DNA of 64,000 nt from CAYILR01 sp964364175. Lineage in GTDB: Bacteria > Bdellovibrionota > UBA1018. Of this stretch, positions 1 to 7,082 are shown piece after piece; the stretch's first letter is position 1, and the number at the start of each line of letters is the position of its first letter. The stretch lies in assembly GCA_964364175.1 (NCBI GenBank), contig CAYILR010000011.1:1-64000 (forward strand), in the 5' to 3' direction. The notes under the pieces were generated by a model. That model made no database searches. It had not been told where the DNA came from and was given only the letters and a program-made list of their open reading frames with translations. Both the position numbers and the translations under genes were made by a program.

Positions 1-54
1 TCGCCTCGAATCTGCAATTTTCGCTTCGAAACTGACTTTGAAAACACGCCCTAA

Positions 55-288
55 TCATGCTTCGTCCGAGAGCCATTCCCCAGCCACGTCAATACCTGGA
101 CCCGCTTTTTTGATTCTGAGCATGGAGAGCAGCTTTCGTAAGAAACTCATCACTAACTGCGAAACCAGCTTAGGCCTAAGTGCTGAGAGAGCAGCAATCC
201 CTAAAACCAAAACTAACATCGCATTCCACTGGGTGCCTGTCAGGTGAAAATTTTCTCCATACCAACTTTGATAATGATGCTTCAGCAT
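55..288 (-). CDS. small single-pass membrane protein, unknown
   Basis: This encodes 77 residues. The start was chosen because GGAAGG lies 8 bases upstream of an ATG; a longer in-frame reading back to base 426 would run through the remnant gene next to it. Residues about 22-37 form one hydrophobic segment followed by a basic amphipathic stretch rich in K and R, as in a small inner-membrane protein with a cytosolic tail. I recognise no family. It sits just downstream of the truncated gene beside ssrA, so it may be part of the same integrated segment. Confidence 0.5.
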   Translation of the reverse strand: MLKHHYQSWYGENFHLTGTQWNAMLVLVLGIAALSALRPKLVSQLVMSFLRKLLSMLRIKKAGPGIDVAGEWLSDEA

Positions 289-305
289 TTTAATATTCCT
301 TCCGA

Positions 306-737
306 TTAAAAACATCGAGCCAGCGGAAGACCTTGCGGTCCTTCCTTCAAATACCCTTCGATACGCGCAACAAGCGCGGTCGTCGTTGCTACAAAAAGCA
401 CGAGCTTGAAGTCGGTTTTTCGCCAACGCTCCATATTCTGAAAAAATCGAGTTTTGTCTTTGGGAGAATTTTCGACTTCGACGGCCACTTTCTTACCACT
501 CTGAAAAACCAACAGTCCATCTGGAATTTGGGGATACTCATCTTGTTTGATGACCCGCTCAGGAATCCAGCTTCCATCCCAAAAATAGGAAAGTCTCAGT
601 CTCACAGAAGTCACAATTGCATCGTGAACCAGAGTCCTGGGATCTAGGCGTTGTCTTGAACTCGTAACTGCTTGAATCCTAACAACCTGAAATGAAAAGG
701 CTCCCACAGTTTCCTCTGTGAGAGCCGTTCCAAACTT
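306..737 (-). pseudogene. 5'-truncated remnant with nuclease-like C-terminal domain
   Basis: The reading frame runs without a start codon straight out of the 3' end of ssrA, so the amino terminus is missing. What remains resembles the C-terminal part of replication-relaxation or mobilisation-type proteins: RTLVHDAIVTSVRLRL, a W-x-x-E segment, then PDGLLVF and VAVEVENSPKDK, a pattern like a PD-(D/E)xK-fold core with strand-borne acidic residues and a trailing lysine. The frame crosses the ssrA terminator hairpin and no credible start follows it. I infer a gene cut by recombination at the tmRNA 3' end, a common integration site for islands. A short functional protein from an internal GTG is possible but less likely. 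Confidence 0.5.
693..726 (-). terminator. Rho-independent terminator of ssrA
   Basis: On the minus strand an 11-base arm GGCTCTCACAG pairs with CTGTGGGAGCC (one G-T pair) around a 6-base loop and is followed by TTTT. It lies 11 bases after the CCA end of ssrA. Confidence 0.85.
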
Positions 738-1088
738 GGTGGAGACGGTGGGAGTCGAACCCACGTCCGAAAGACATCCATCGCCAGAATCCACATGCTT
801 CTCCTGTGTTTAAGGTTAGATCGCTGGCTTCCACAAGCAAACGCCAACGACCCCCCGCAGACATTATCTCGCTCGAGTCACGCCTGCGAGGCAACTCGAG
901 CCAGCCGACTAAATGGCGCTTCTTCCTAACTCATCGGCGGAAGGTAAGAGAAGCGTCGCTGCTTATATTAAGCTGCGAGTGCGTAATCGTTATTAGCAAT
1001 TACTATTTGCTGTCTGTTTAATGAGGCCTGACAGCACCTCAGCATGCATCCGGGACTTCCGTGCTCCCGTCGAAGCCGTGACGTCCCC
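737..1088 (-). ncRNA. ssrA: transfer-messenger RNA (tmRNA)
   Basis: The transcript rescues stalled ribosomes by acting as tRNA-Ala and then as a short message. The 5' end GGGGACG pairs with CGUCUCC before the encoded CCA at the 3' end, and the T-arm GTGGGTTCGACTCCCAC is present. The 5' part has the conserved CGGCTTCGACGGG segment. The tag frame is at 968-997 and reads ANNDYALAA followed by TAA, with GCT as resume codon and the usual ALAA degradation signal. The length of 352 nt is normal for a one-piece tmRNA. The downstream side carries a gene remnant, so the 3' end may have served as an attachment site. Confidence 0.97.
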
Positions 1089-1097
1089 ATCGGGTTG

Positions 1098-1106
1098 ATT
1101 CTAGCA
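1098..1106 (-). promoter_or_regulatory. extended -10 promoter of ssrA
   Basis: Minus-strand TGCTAGAAT sits 9 bases before the mature 5' end of tmRNA. It matches an extended -10 element (TG-n-TAnnAT); no good -35 hexamer is visible, which is usual for extended -10 promoters. Confidence 0.7.
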
Positions 1107-1223
1107 CAGGTCTGGTGTCGGCACACGTTTTGCTTAGCTGGCTCAGCGGCACTAAAAAATGCAAAAAGCGATGAGTGTCGTTTTGGTGTCATTAATGTGT
1201 TGAAATAGCACAAGATGGGAGTT

Positions 1224-1493
1224 ATGATGTTTGACGAGACTTATGACAGCGAGAAATCTTCCAAGACAAAGCAAGATCGAGGAATTGATTTTGTTGAAGC
1301 TCGCGAAGTGTGGGGAGATCCCAACGCTGCAATGGGGCCTGGAACCTCAGATGGAGAGGAGCGATGGTTGATGATTGGAATGGCAAAGGGTCAACTTTGG
1401 ACTGTTTGTTTTACATATCGACCCGAGGGGATTCGGATTATTTCCGTAAGACCTCCGAGAGAAATTGAAAAGGAAGTTTATTATGGCAACTAA
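1224..1493 (+). CDS. brnT: BrnT-family ribonuclease toxin
   Basis: BrnT toxins (DUF497) are small RelE-fold ribonucleases that block translation. This protein of about 89 residues has the family pattern: an N-terminal FDE..DSEKSSKTKQDRGIDF (family: WDexKaxxNxxKHGvsFeeA), the VWGDPNA segment, ERWLMIGMAKGQLWTVCFTY and a C-terminal IRIISVRPPREIEK. The upstream ATG at 1215 lies inside the ribosome binding site GGGAG (1217-1221), so I start at 1224; 1227 is equally possible. It overlaps brnA by 11 bases, in the order toxin then antitoxin that is typical of BrnTA. The pair sits directly upstream of the divergent ssrA promoter. Confidence 0.85.
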   Translation: MMFDETYDSEKSSKTKQDRGIDFVEAREVWGDPNAAMGPGTSDGEERWLMIGMAKGQLWTVCFTYRPEGIRIISVRPPREIEKEVYYGN

Positions 1494-1740
1494 AACCACC
1501 AAGACCAAAAAACTAACCATCCGAGAATTCGACGCAAAGTTCGACCGAGGCGACGACCTCTCCGAACACGTAGACTACCAAAACTTCACCAAGCGCATTC
1601 CGTTTGATCTCCCAGTATGGGCTATCAACGTGATCGATCGCGAAGCTGCACGTCGGGGGATGACTCGCCAATCCTTGATTAAGTATTGGGTGATTGAAAA
1701 AGCGGATACACTCCAGGAGTTAAAAAAAGAAACGGCCTAA
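1483..1740 (+). CDS. brnA: BrnA-family antitoxin
   Basis: This is an 85-residue partner of brnT. BrnA antitoxins bind the toxin and repress the operon through a ribbon-helix-helix domain. The C-terminal part KRIPFDLPVWAINVIDREAA followed by RRGMTRQSLIKYWV fits a strand then helix-helix DNA-binding fold; the lysine-rich amino end is probably disordered. The start was taken at the ATG preceded by AGGAAG at 1471-1476, six bases away; the frame reads further back but that part is within brnT. Translational coupling through the overlap should give stoichiometric expression. Confidence 0.8.
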   Translation: MATKTTKTKKLTIREFDAKFDRGDDLSEHVDYQNFTKRIPFDLPVWAINVIDREAARRGMTRQSLIKYWVIEKADTLQELKKETA

Positions 1741-1749
1741 TGTTGCCAT

Positions 1750-2631
1750 TCACCGCGCCGAAGAAAGCACTCCGCTGCACCCCAGGCGCACCATCTGCTT
1801 CTTGAGCGAAGCCTTGAAAGCCTGGTAACGCTTCTCGTTGGGTTCGGGGGGCTCACCACGGCTTTCGACAACGTTGTACGCTCCATAAGGTGCGTAAGAA
1901 TCATAGGCCGAAACGATGAACTTGCGCCGCAAATGAGAAAATGGATCGACTCTCATCACCAGGGGTGGCTCGATGTTCTGAGATCTGAAAAACGCGTCGG
2001 TCTCGGTCTCCGGATGGTCAGTGTCGATGACCATCGCGGCGTCGATCTGAGGCGGATTGGGGTGCTTCGAAAAATACTTCTCCGCATATTTCACCGCCGC
2101 AATCAGTGAGAATCCGTAGAGGCTGATGTCAAAAAACATCAGACGCTTGCGATTCGTCGGGAAAAAATACTGAAAATGTGCGAATAGCCGCTCTTCCTCC
2201 GCATCACTCAGCGGGTTAAACGCAGGGATGTATTTTGAGACGAGCCAAACAAATCTCTCTAGCAGCTCCTTGGGCAAACTGTCGAAATAGGAGTTTCCTC
2301 CCCGATTGTGAGGGAGATGTTTAAAGCTCGACAGTGGAAGAAATGTGACCGACCCGGGTTGCAAGATATCCAACAACGCTGCGATTGCGGTAGGGCTTCG
2401 GCCCAGCGCCACAATTCCGCAATCGGGAGGCGGGCACGCCTCGAGCAAGCGCAGTGCGACCTCGCGGATTTGGTCATATTCCTCGGGATCGAATTTGTAC
2501 TCGTTGTCGAAGCCAAAAAACGACTGAATGCGTCTGCCGATTCCCTCGTCAGAAGCCTTGACGGCGGGTACTGAGAGAGCAAGCGTCAAGCATACTAATC
2601 GAATCCATGGTTTGTAACGAAGCGTTCGCAT
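1750..2631 (-). CDS. secreted protein, unknown
   Basis: This 293-residue protein has a clear signal peptide (RLVCLTLALSVPAVKA, cleavage near residue 26). After a charged linker, residues about 70-95 (CGIVALGRSPTAIAALL) and 180-200 (LMFFDISLYGFSLIAAVKYA) resemble paired beta-loop-alpha units; a phosphoribosyltransferase-like Rossmann fold is conceivable but unproven. It contains a CPPPDC pair near residue 66-71 that could form a disulfide in the periplasm. The final residues lie 9 bases past the end of brnA on the opposite strand. It has its own promoter at 2647-2676. Confidence 0.75.
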   Translation of the reverse strand: MRTLRYKPWIRLVCLTLALSVPAVKASDEGIGRRIQSFFGFDNEYKFDPEEYDQIREVALRLLEACPPPDCGIVALGRSPTAIAALLDILQPGSVTFLPLSSFKHLPHNRGGNSYFDSLPKELLERFVWLVSKYIPAFNPLSDAEEERLFAHFQYFFPTNRKRLMFFDISLYGFSLIAAVKYAEKYFSKHPNPPQIDAAMVIDTDHPETETDAFFRSQNIEPPLVMRVDPFSHLRRKFIVSAYDSYAPYGAYNVVESRGEPPEPNEKRYQAFKASLKKQMVRLGCSGVLSSAR

Positions 2632-2646
2632 ATTGATGTGCGTTAT

Positions 2647-2676
2647 TTTATACTATTGTTGTATATAAATAGTCAA
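2647..2676 (-). promoter_or_regulatory. sigma-70-like promoter
   Basis: On the minus strand TTGACT (2671-2676) and TATAAA (2647-2652) are separated by 18 bases, upstream of the secreted protein that starts at 2631. The message would have a short leader of about 10 bases. Confidence 0.65.
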
Positions 2677-2714
2677 GAATTCGTTCTGAGTTAACAGGGG
2701 TGCTTCAATGGCGA

Positions 2715-3998
2715 CTACCGATAAACCTGCCCAAAACCCATCATAGTCAACAAGACCATAAAGCTGCCCTGCGGCTCCAGCAACGTAGGTTGGCTCGCGT
2801 TTTTGCGCAGGTCTCGGAACAGCTCCTGGCCTTCGAGCGAATAAGCCACGGTCAGCGTGTGCTCTTCGCGATTGCGTCCGCCCCAGTGGCCCTGGACGTA
2901 CTCGGCGCTCAGCCCTGTGATCCACACGCGCGAGGACGAATCGAATCGCATGGCGTTCAAGAAGTCTTCGGCTCCGAGATCGAGATTTTTTTCCCACACT
3001 GTGGACAGGTCGCGCGCACGCACGAGGGTGAGTCTCATGTCCCATGTGTCGCCATCGTCGGACTTCATCACGGTGTGCCCGATCGCGATGGATTTTTGAT
3101 CAGGGCTTGCGTCTACGTAGGCGCCCAGTAGCTTCGGCGCCGAAGCTACTCGTGCGCCGGTTCGCAGATCTAGGGCAGCACTGCCGGTGCGTGGATGGGT
3201 GAGAAACAGTCGCGAGCCTACCACTCGTAATCCCGTTGCAGGAGTCAGGCTTGCCCACATCAATCGCCCGGCTGTGTTGAAGGCGAGGACTCGCTGCGAG
3301 GTTCCCACATAAAACCCTGTAATACTGCCCGAGACGGTGGAGGCCCCGAACGCGTCTTTGAATCCCGTGAGTTGTTCGTCGGGTTGCAGAGCATAGGAGA
3401 AACGGATCCCGTTCATTCCATTTGGGAAAATACATTGAATTTCAAGGTAAGATTTCAGCTCATGCTGGCTGCCGAGAAGAGCACAGGCTTGATTGGGCAG
3501 ATTCTCGGTGGCGCTTTCGAGCGACCAGTCGTCGAGGGTTTTAAATAACGACGGTTGAGAAAATTCGTTCAAATATTTGCCGTTCGCATCGAGCGCCAGC
3601 CACTTTAAGGCCCAGCGTTGTTGCGGATCACGCTGACGGATGACTAGCCACTGGTTCTGGCCAGCGGAGGTCCGGGGGCCGCGCGAGACTAGCCCATAGG
3701 GAAAATCTTGGTTGAAACTCTCAGGTTCGTATATCCACTTCGCGCCAGCGACCTCGGCATCGTGGGACCAGGTTTGCAGTTGGGCCGTTACGCGGCCGGG
3801 CGAGGTCTCGATTTGTGTAAGAGTCAGGAAACGTCGATTGGCCTCGTCCGAATCTTTATCCTCAGATAAATAAGCATCAATTAAATATTGGCCGGTCGAC
3901 AGAGGCCGAGGAAAAATCGGCACTGGCGCCTTGGATGCCAAGGCCGCGCTGACCCATAACAATGAAATCAAGACGAACGAATATCGCCAGCTTCCCAT
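2715..3998 (-). CDS. secreted beta-propeller-like protein, unknown
   Basis: This is a 427-residue protein with signal peptide (RYSFVLISLLWVSAALAS). From about residue 200 on it has repeated short strands ending in aromatic or W residues (VLAFNTAGRLMWAS, LFLTHPRTGSAALDLRTGA, KSIAIGHTV, RLTLVRARDLSTVWEKNL), the look of PQQ or WD-like propeller blades that track a state variable. The N-terminal 190 residues have no recognised domain and contain a Cys pair (ACALLGS ... LEIQC). It is followed on the same strand, after 83 bases, by another secreted gene that has its own promoter. Function unknown; a sensor or scaffold in the periplasm is a guess. Confidence 0.75.
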   Translation of the reverse strand: MGSWRYSFVLISLLWVSAALASKAPVPIFPRPLSTGQYLIDAYLSEDKDSDEANRRFLTLTQIETSPGRVTAQLQTWSHDAEVAGAKWIYEPESFNQDFPYGLVSRGPRTSAGQNQWLVIRQRDPQQRWALKWLALDANGKYLNEFSQPSLFKTLDDWSLESATENLPNQACALLGSQHELKSYLEIQCIFPNGMNGIRFSYALQPDEQLTGFKDAFGASTVSGSITGFYVGTSQRVLAFNTAGRLMWASLTPATGLRVVGSRLFLTHPRTGSAALDLRTGARVASAPKLLGAYVDASPDQKSIAIGHTVMKSDDGDTWDMRLTLVRARDLSTVWEKNLDLGAEDFLNAMRFDSSSRVWITGLSAEYVQGHWGGRNREEHTLTVAYSLEGQELFRDLRKNASQPTLLEPQGSFMVLLTMMGFGQVYR

Positions 3999-4151
3999 GC
4001 GTCCTCCCAGACTGTACCCCTCCCAAACCTAACTCGCTCACGAACTGACTTCGCCCCCCGGCGTGCAAGCGCTTTGCTGCGGCTCTGATAGCGGTGAGGT
4101 GAGAGACTTGTCCAGAAAATCCTCCGAAGCACATAAAATTTTCACACCGAT

Positions 4152-4172
4152 AAAAGGTGGGGGCCACCTTTT
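4152..4172. repeat. perfect 9-bp palindrome AAAAGGTGG / CCACCTTTT
   Basis: AAAAGGTGG and CCACCTTTT pair around a GGG loop. It lies 56 bases before the acyltransferase start and inside an artificially long reading frame, which argues that this stretch is leader, not coding. It could act as a terminator of upstream readthrough (stem plus TTTT). The AAAAGGTG/CACCTTTT ends resemble the ends of the repeat seen at 20946-25221. Confidence 0.6.
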
Positions 4173-4227
4173 AGTATTGCTCTGCGTTATTTTTTGCAGG
4201 GCCTTTAGTTTCCTGCTCGACCCGCCG

Positions 4228-5037
4228 ATGAAGTTTCTCGTGATTGACCGAAAACATCGCTACAAAACAAATCGAGAATTGGCTCCATTTTTCCTCTCCG
4301 TCCGCAATCGGCTGATCGCAGATCTGCGAATTGATTTGGATTATGACCTTCGAGACAATTCGCTGAAGTCAGCTCCCATCTTGCACGTTTTTAGTCACGG
4401 CGGTCCCTATAGCTGGCTGGCGACGGTGGCGGCGATGGGTGCTCATTATTGTGAAAACGGGTTGGGTGACCGGCGAATCACGGGTGTGTTTCACCGGATG
4501 CTCTATGAGATTCCTGGCGTGGGTTACTGGCTGCGGCGGAATTTTGGGGAGACGCTCAAATACGATGGTTATCTGCAATTGCTAAAGCAGCGCCTGGTCA
4601 ATGACCTGGCTTTGTTCCCGGAAGGCGATCTCTGTGTTTTTGGTAATGCGGTGGATATCGGCCGATTTCGCTCGTCTCGATTTGTGGAGCTGGCGTTGGA
4701 ATCGGGTGCGCAGATTTGTGTGTATGCAACGGTGGGGCACGAGGCGTGGAATCGCGTGGTGCCGCTGGATCGTTTTAAGACTTGGCAGAAGTTTCGCGAC
4801 CGATTGCCGCTGCCCCGGAGTTTGCGAGAGAGTGAGTCGATTGTGTTGCCCTGGTTGCCTCAGAGGCTCGAGCAGCTGCAGATGCGTGGGGCTTTGTTTA
4901 CGCCCGAATTGAAGCTGGAAGATTTGTCGAGCAACCTCGAGGAGCGCCGCCAGCAACTCGATCGCGAGGCTGAGCGGATTCGCGCGGCGATGCAGGGGGT
5001 GGTGGATTCGCTCAAGGATTTTAGGAAAGCAGCGTGA
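4228..5037 (+). CDS. PlsC-like acyltransferase family protein
   Basis: This encodes about 269 residues from the ATG at 4228. No strong ribosome binding site is visible; a longer frame starts at 4063 but crosses a strong hairpin, so I use the inner start. Three regions resemble glycerolphosphate acyltransferases: FSHGGPYSW (in place of the HxxxxD block), a central VFHRMLYEIPGVGYWLRRNFG segment (family: lfk..P.lG.llr..G) and LALFPEGDLCVFGN (family: FPEGtrs). The usual HxxxxD aspartate is not evident, so the catalytic pair may be altered. The C-terminal 50 residues are a charged coiled coil. A lipid acyltransferase at the inner membrane is the best reading. Confidence 0.65.
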   Translation: MKFLVIDRKHRYKTNRELAPFFLSVRNRLIADLRIDLDYDLRDNSLKSAPILHVFSHGGPYSWLATVAAMGAHYCENGLGDRRITGVFHRMLYEIPGVGYWLRRNFGETLKYDGYLQLLKQRLVNDLALFPEGDLCVFGNAVDIGRFRSSRFVELALESGAQICVYATVGHEAWNRVVPLDRFKTWQKFRDRLPLPRSLRESESIVLPWLPQRLEQLQMRGALFTPELKLEDLSSNLEERRQQLDREAERIRAAMQGVVDSLKDFRKAA

Positions 5038-5045
5038 TCTGATCC

Positions 5046-5119
5046 CAAAGTTCGTGTTTAGCGAACTTTGTCCCTAGTTTTGAGGCGGATCTCCCTCGAA
5101 AGTTCGCGTTTGGCGAACT
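5046..5119. repeat. twin hairpins between convergent genes
   Basis: Two near-identical stem-loops lie here. The first, CAAAGTTCG (5046-5054) and CGAACTTTG (5062-5070), has a 7-base loop. The second, AGTTCG (5101-5106) and CGAACT (5114-5119), has the related loop CGTTTGG and overlaps the stop codon of the minus-strand gene. Each faces one of the two convergent genes, so they may be terminators, though T-tracts are poor. Confidence 0.65.
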
Positions 5120-6935
5120 ATCTAACTCGGTAGCCGACTTGGTTGAGCTTGCCGGAGACAATCTGGAAGATATTGTCCTTCGTGTTGGCATGCCAGATGT
5201 CTGGGCCGAAGCTCTGAGGGGTCATGTTGACTTCCTGAGACGCTGGAGCCATTGAGCCGCCGCCCTGGTTATTGCCGAAGGCGTCGAAGCCCACGGTGGG
5301 TTCGGCTTTGGCTGAGCCTCCGCTGACTCCGACGCCGGTTGCCGCATAGGCAGAGCCTTGGACGCTGTTGTCGCCGCTCATTCCGCGGCCGTATTTACCG
5401 GCCTTGGCATCGCGAGAGGTTTCGTTCAAGACGGAGTTGGCCATGTTCATGCCGCTGGCGGGGAGTCGGACTCCCATGTCAGCCAGTGCGCCTCTCATGG
5501 CGCCCGCGGTGTCGCCGCTACGAATGGCGTGCATCATTTTGTTTGGGTCGATGTTGCTCGAACGGTTCATGGCGAGATTGCCTAAACCTGATTTGTTGAG
5601 CACTTGCGCGTCGGTTGCGCCCTGTCTCACAGCTTCCTGGTAGTTTTGAGCTGTGCTGCCAGGGGAGGTGTTCATGGGTCCGCTGCTGCCCGTGCTGCCA
5701 CGCTGTTGGCTAGCACTGGTGGTGCCGACTGTTGCTGAGGTTCCGCCTGGAAGGGTGGTTCCGGTGGAATTGGTGAACCGGGTGTCTGGTGCACCGCTGC
5801 CGGTCACGGCAGACTGGCTGGCGAGGTCTTGCACTTGTTTGCAAGCCTGGTCCATGGTGTCGTTGGTGCTGTAGATGTTGTAACCTCGGACTGCGCCCAT
5901 GGCGAGCATTACGACTCCGGTTTGGCAGGACGAATCCTTTGCCTTCTTTTTCTGAGCAGTGTTGTCTGCATCTGTTACTGCTCCATTAGCACCGCTACCA
6001 GTAGCCTTTTTGTTATCTTGATAAATTGAATTTATACCAGATAGAGCACCTACACCCGCAGCTCCTCCTGAGAGGATCTTTTTGAGTGTGCTGTCCTCTT
6101 GCATTTTCATGACTCCGACAAGTTCAGTGCCCCCTGCTATCAACGCAGCTCCGCCGCAGGTTGAGGATCCTCCCGGAATTGTAGGTATAAAGGATGATTC
6201 GGGGCTAGCATAGCACTCAGACATGCAAACCCCAGCAGCAGCAGCATCCAGTACAACCATAGTCCACTGCCAGTTCAGACCCTGCTTCGCTTTCATATAG
6301 GCCGCGCATTGCGACTCTACTTGCGAGTTGCGGAGTTTGCACCGAGTCAGTTTATCTTTGACCGCCATGCAGTTTTCCCCCGCATAGTGTGGGTAAGGGC
6401 ATTTGCCTGCAGTGTAGGGTGGTGACTCTTGAACCACCAGAGGAACATCACAACTGTCATCGCGAGGTACTCCGCTGGCAGCTGGGGCAGGTGAGCAGCC
6501 GGCCGAAGGCATGGGTCTAGGTGAAGCCAAGGTCGCGACGCTCTCATTGGTCGGGCTGCCGTGGTCGGCGCACCATTGGTCGTCAGCAGGAGCCCACTTC
6601 ATTTTAAATTCGTTAGAGTTTGCAGAGCTGGCAATGTTGGCGCCTCCTCTAACATTTTTGCTGTTTCTGACTCCCTCGCCGTTGACTTGGTCCATATCCC
6701 ATTTGCTGACGTCGAAACCCATCAGCTTCGAGCAGAAAGAATCACAGTCCTGAGCGGCTGCATCCAGGGCGTTGGCATCCACATTCCCGGGTGCGTAGCT
6801 GTCCATCTTGGCTTGTGCCTCAGTAGAGGTGAGCAAAGCCACTGCAGCGCCTCCCACCCCAGAAACACTGGCGATGAGCGCTAAGCATAAGAATCGTTTC
6901 CACACAGACTGATTCAAAAAATTCCCCGTTTTCAT
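5118..6935 (-). CDS. large secreted Cys-containing protein, unknown (paralogue 1)
   Basis: This 605-residue protein has a signal peptide (residues about 14-42, ending in EAQA). The N-terminal half contains several cysteine pairs (CDSFCSKLM, GVCMSECYA, CKQVQDL) and two hydrophobic or glycine-rich segments (VVLDAAAAGVC and ILSGGAAGVGALSG) that could insert in a membrane; the C-terminal 250 residues are Ser/Thr/Gly/Asn-rich and low complexity, then a conserved tail (IFQIVSGKLNQVG). The layout matches the protein at 9556-11109: same Cys positions, a second Cys-led helix and a similar tail, so they look like diverged paralogues. GGGGGAATGG precedes the ATG. Role unknown; surface display or a secreted complex is possible. 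Confidence 0.75.
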   Translation of the reverse strand: MKTGNFLNQSVWKRFLCLALIASVSGVGGAAVALLTSTEAQAKMDSYAPGNVDANALDAAAQDCDSFCSKLMGFDVSKWDMDQVNGEGVRNSKNVRGGANIASSANSNEFKMKWAPADDQWCADHGSPTNESVATLASPRPMPSAGCSPAPAASGVPRDDSCDVPLVVQESPPYTAGKCPYPHYAGENCMAVKDKLTRCKLRNSQVESQCAAYMKAKQGLNWQWTMVVLDAAAAGVCMSECYASPESSFIPTIPGGSSTCGGAALIAGGTELVGVMKMQEDSTLKKILSGGAAGVGALSGINSIYQDNKKATGSGANGAVTDADNTAQKKKAKDSSCQTGVVMLAMGAVRGYNIYSTNDTMDQACKQVQDLASQSAVTGSGAPDTRFTNSTGTTLPGGTSATVGTTSASQQRGSTGSSGPMNTSPGSTAQNYQEAVRQGATDAQVLNKSGLGNLAMNRSSNIDPNKMMHAIRSGDTAGAMRGALADMGVRLPASGMNMANSVLNETSRDAKAGKYGRGMSGDNSVQGSAYAATGVGVSGGSAKAEPTVGFDAFGNNQGGGSMAPASQEVNMTPQSFGPDIWHANTKDNIFQIVSGKLNQVGYRVR

Positions 6936-7082
6936 AAAACCATTCCCCCGAATAATTAAATAATATAACTAAATTTTTAAAAGTTAAATAAAAATCTTTA
7001 TAAAATATACGAACCTAATGAAATCAACTAGTTATGGTGTGAGAATCTTAACTATTTCATCGTTGGAGACGATAAAATAAGA

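Noticed and set aside
4063..4227. Coding extension of the acyltransferase to base 4063
   Set aside because: The stretch holds a strong hairpin and gives a Cys-rich non-family sequence; the family-like part begins at 4228.
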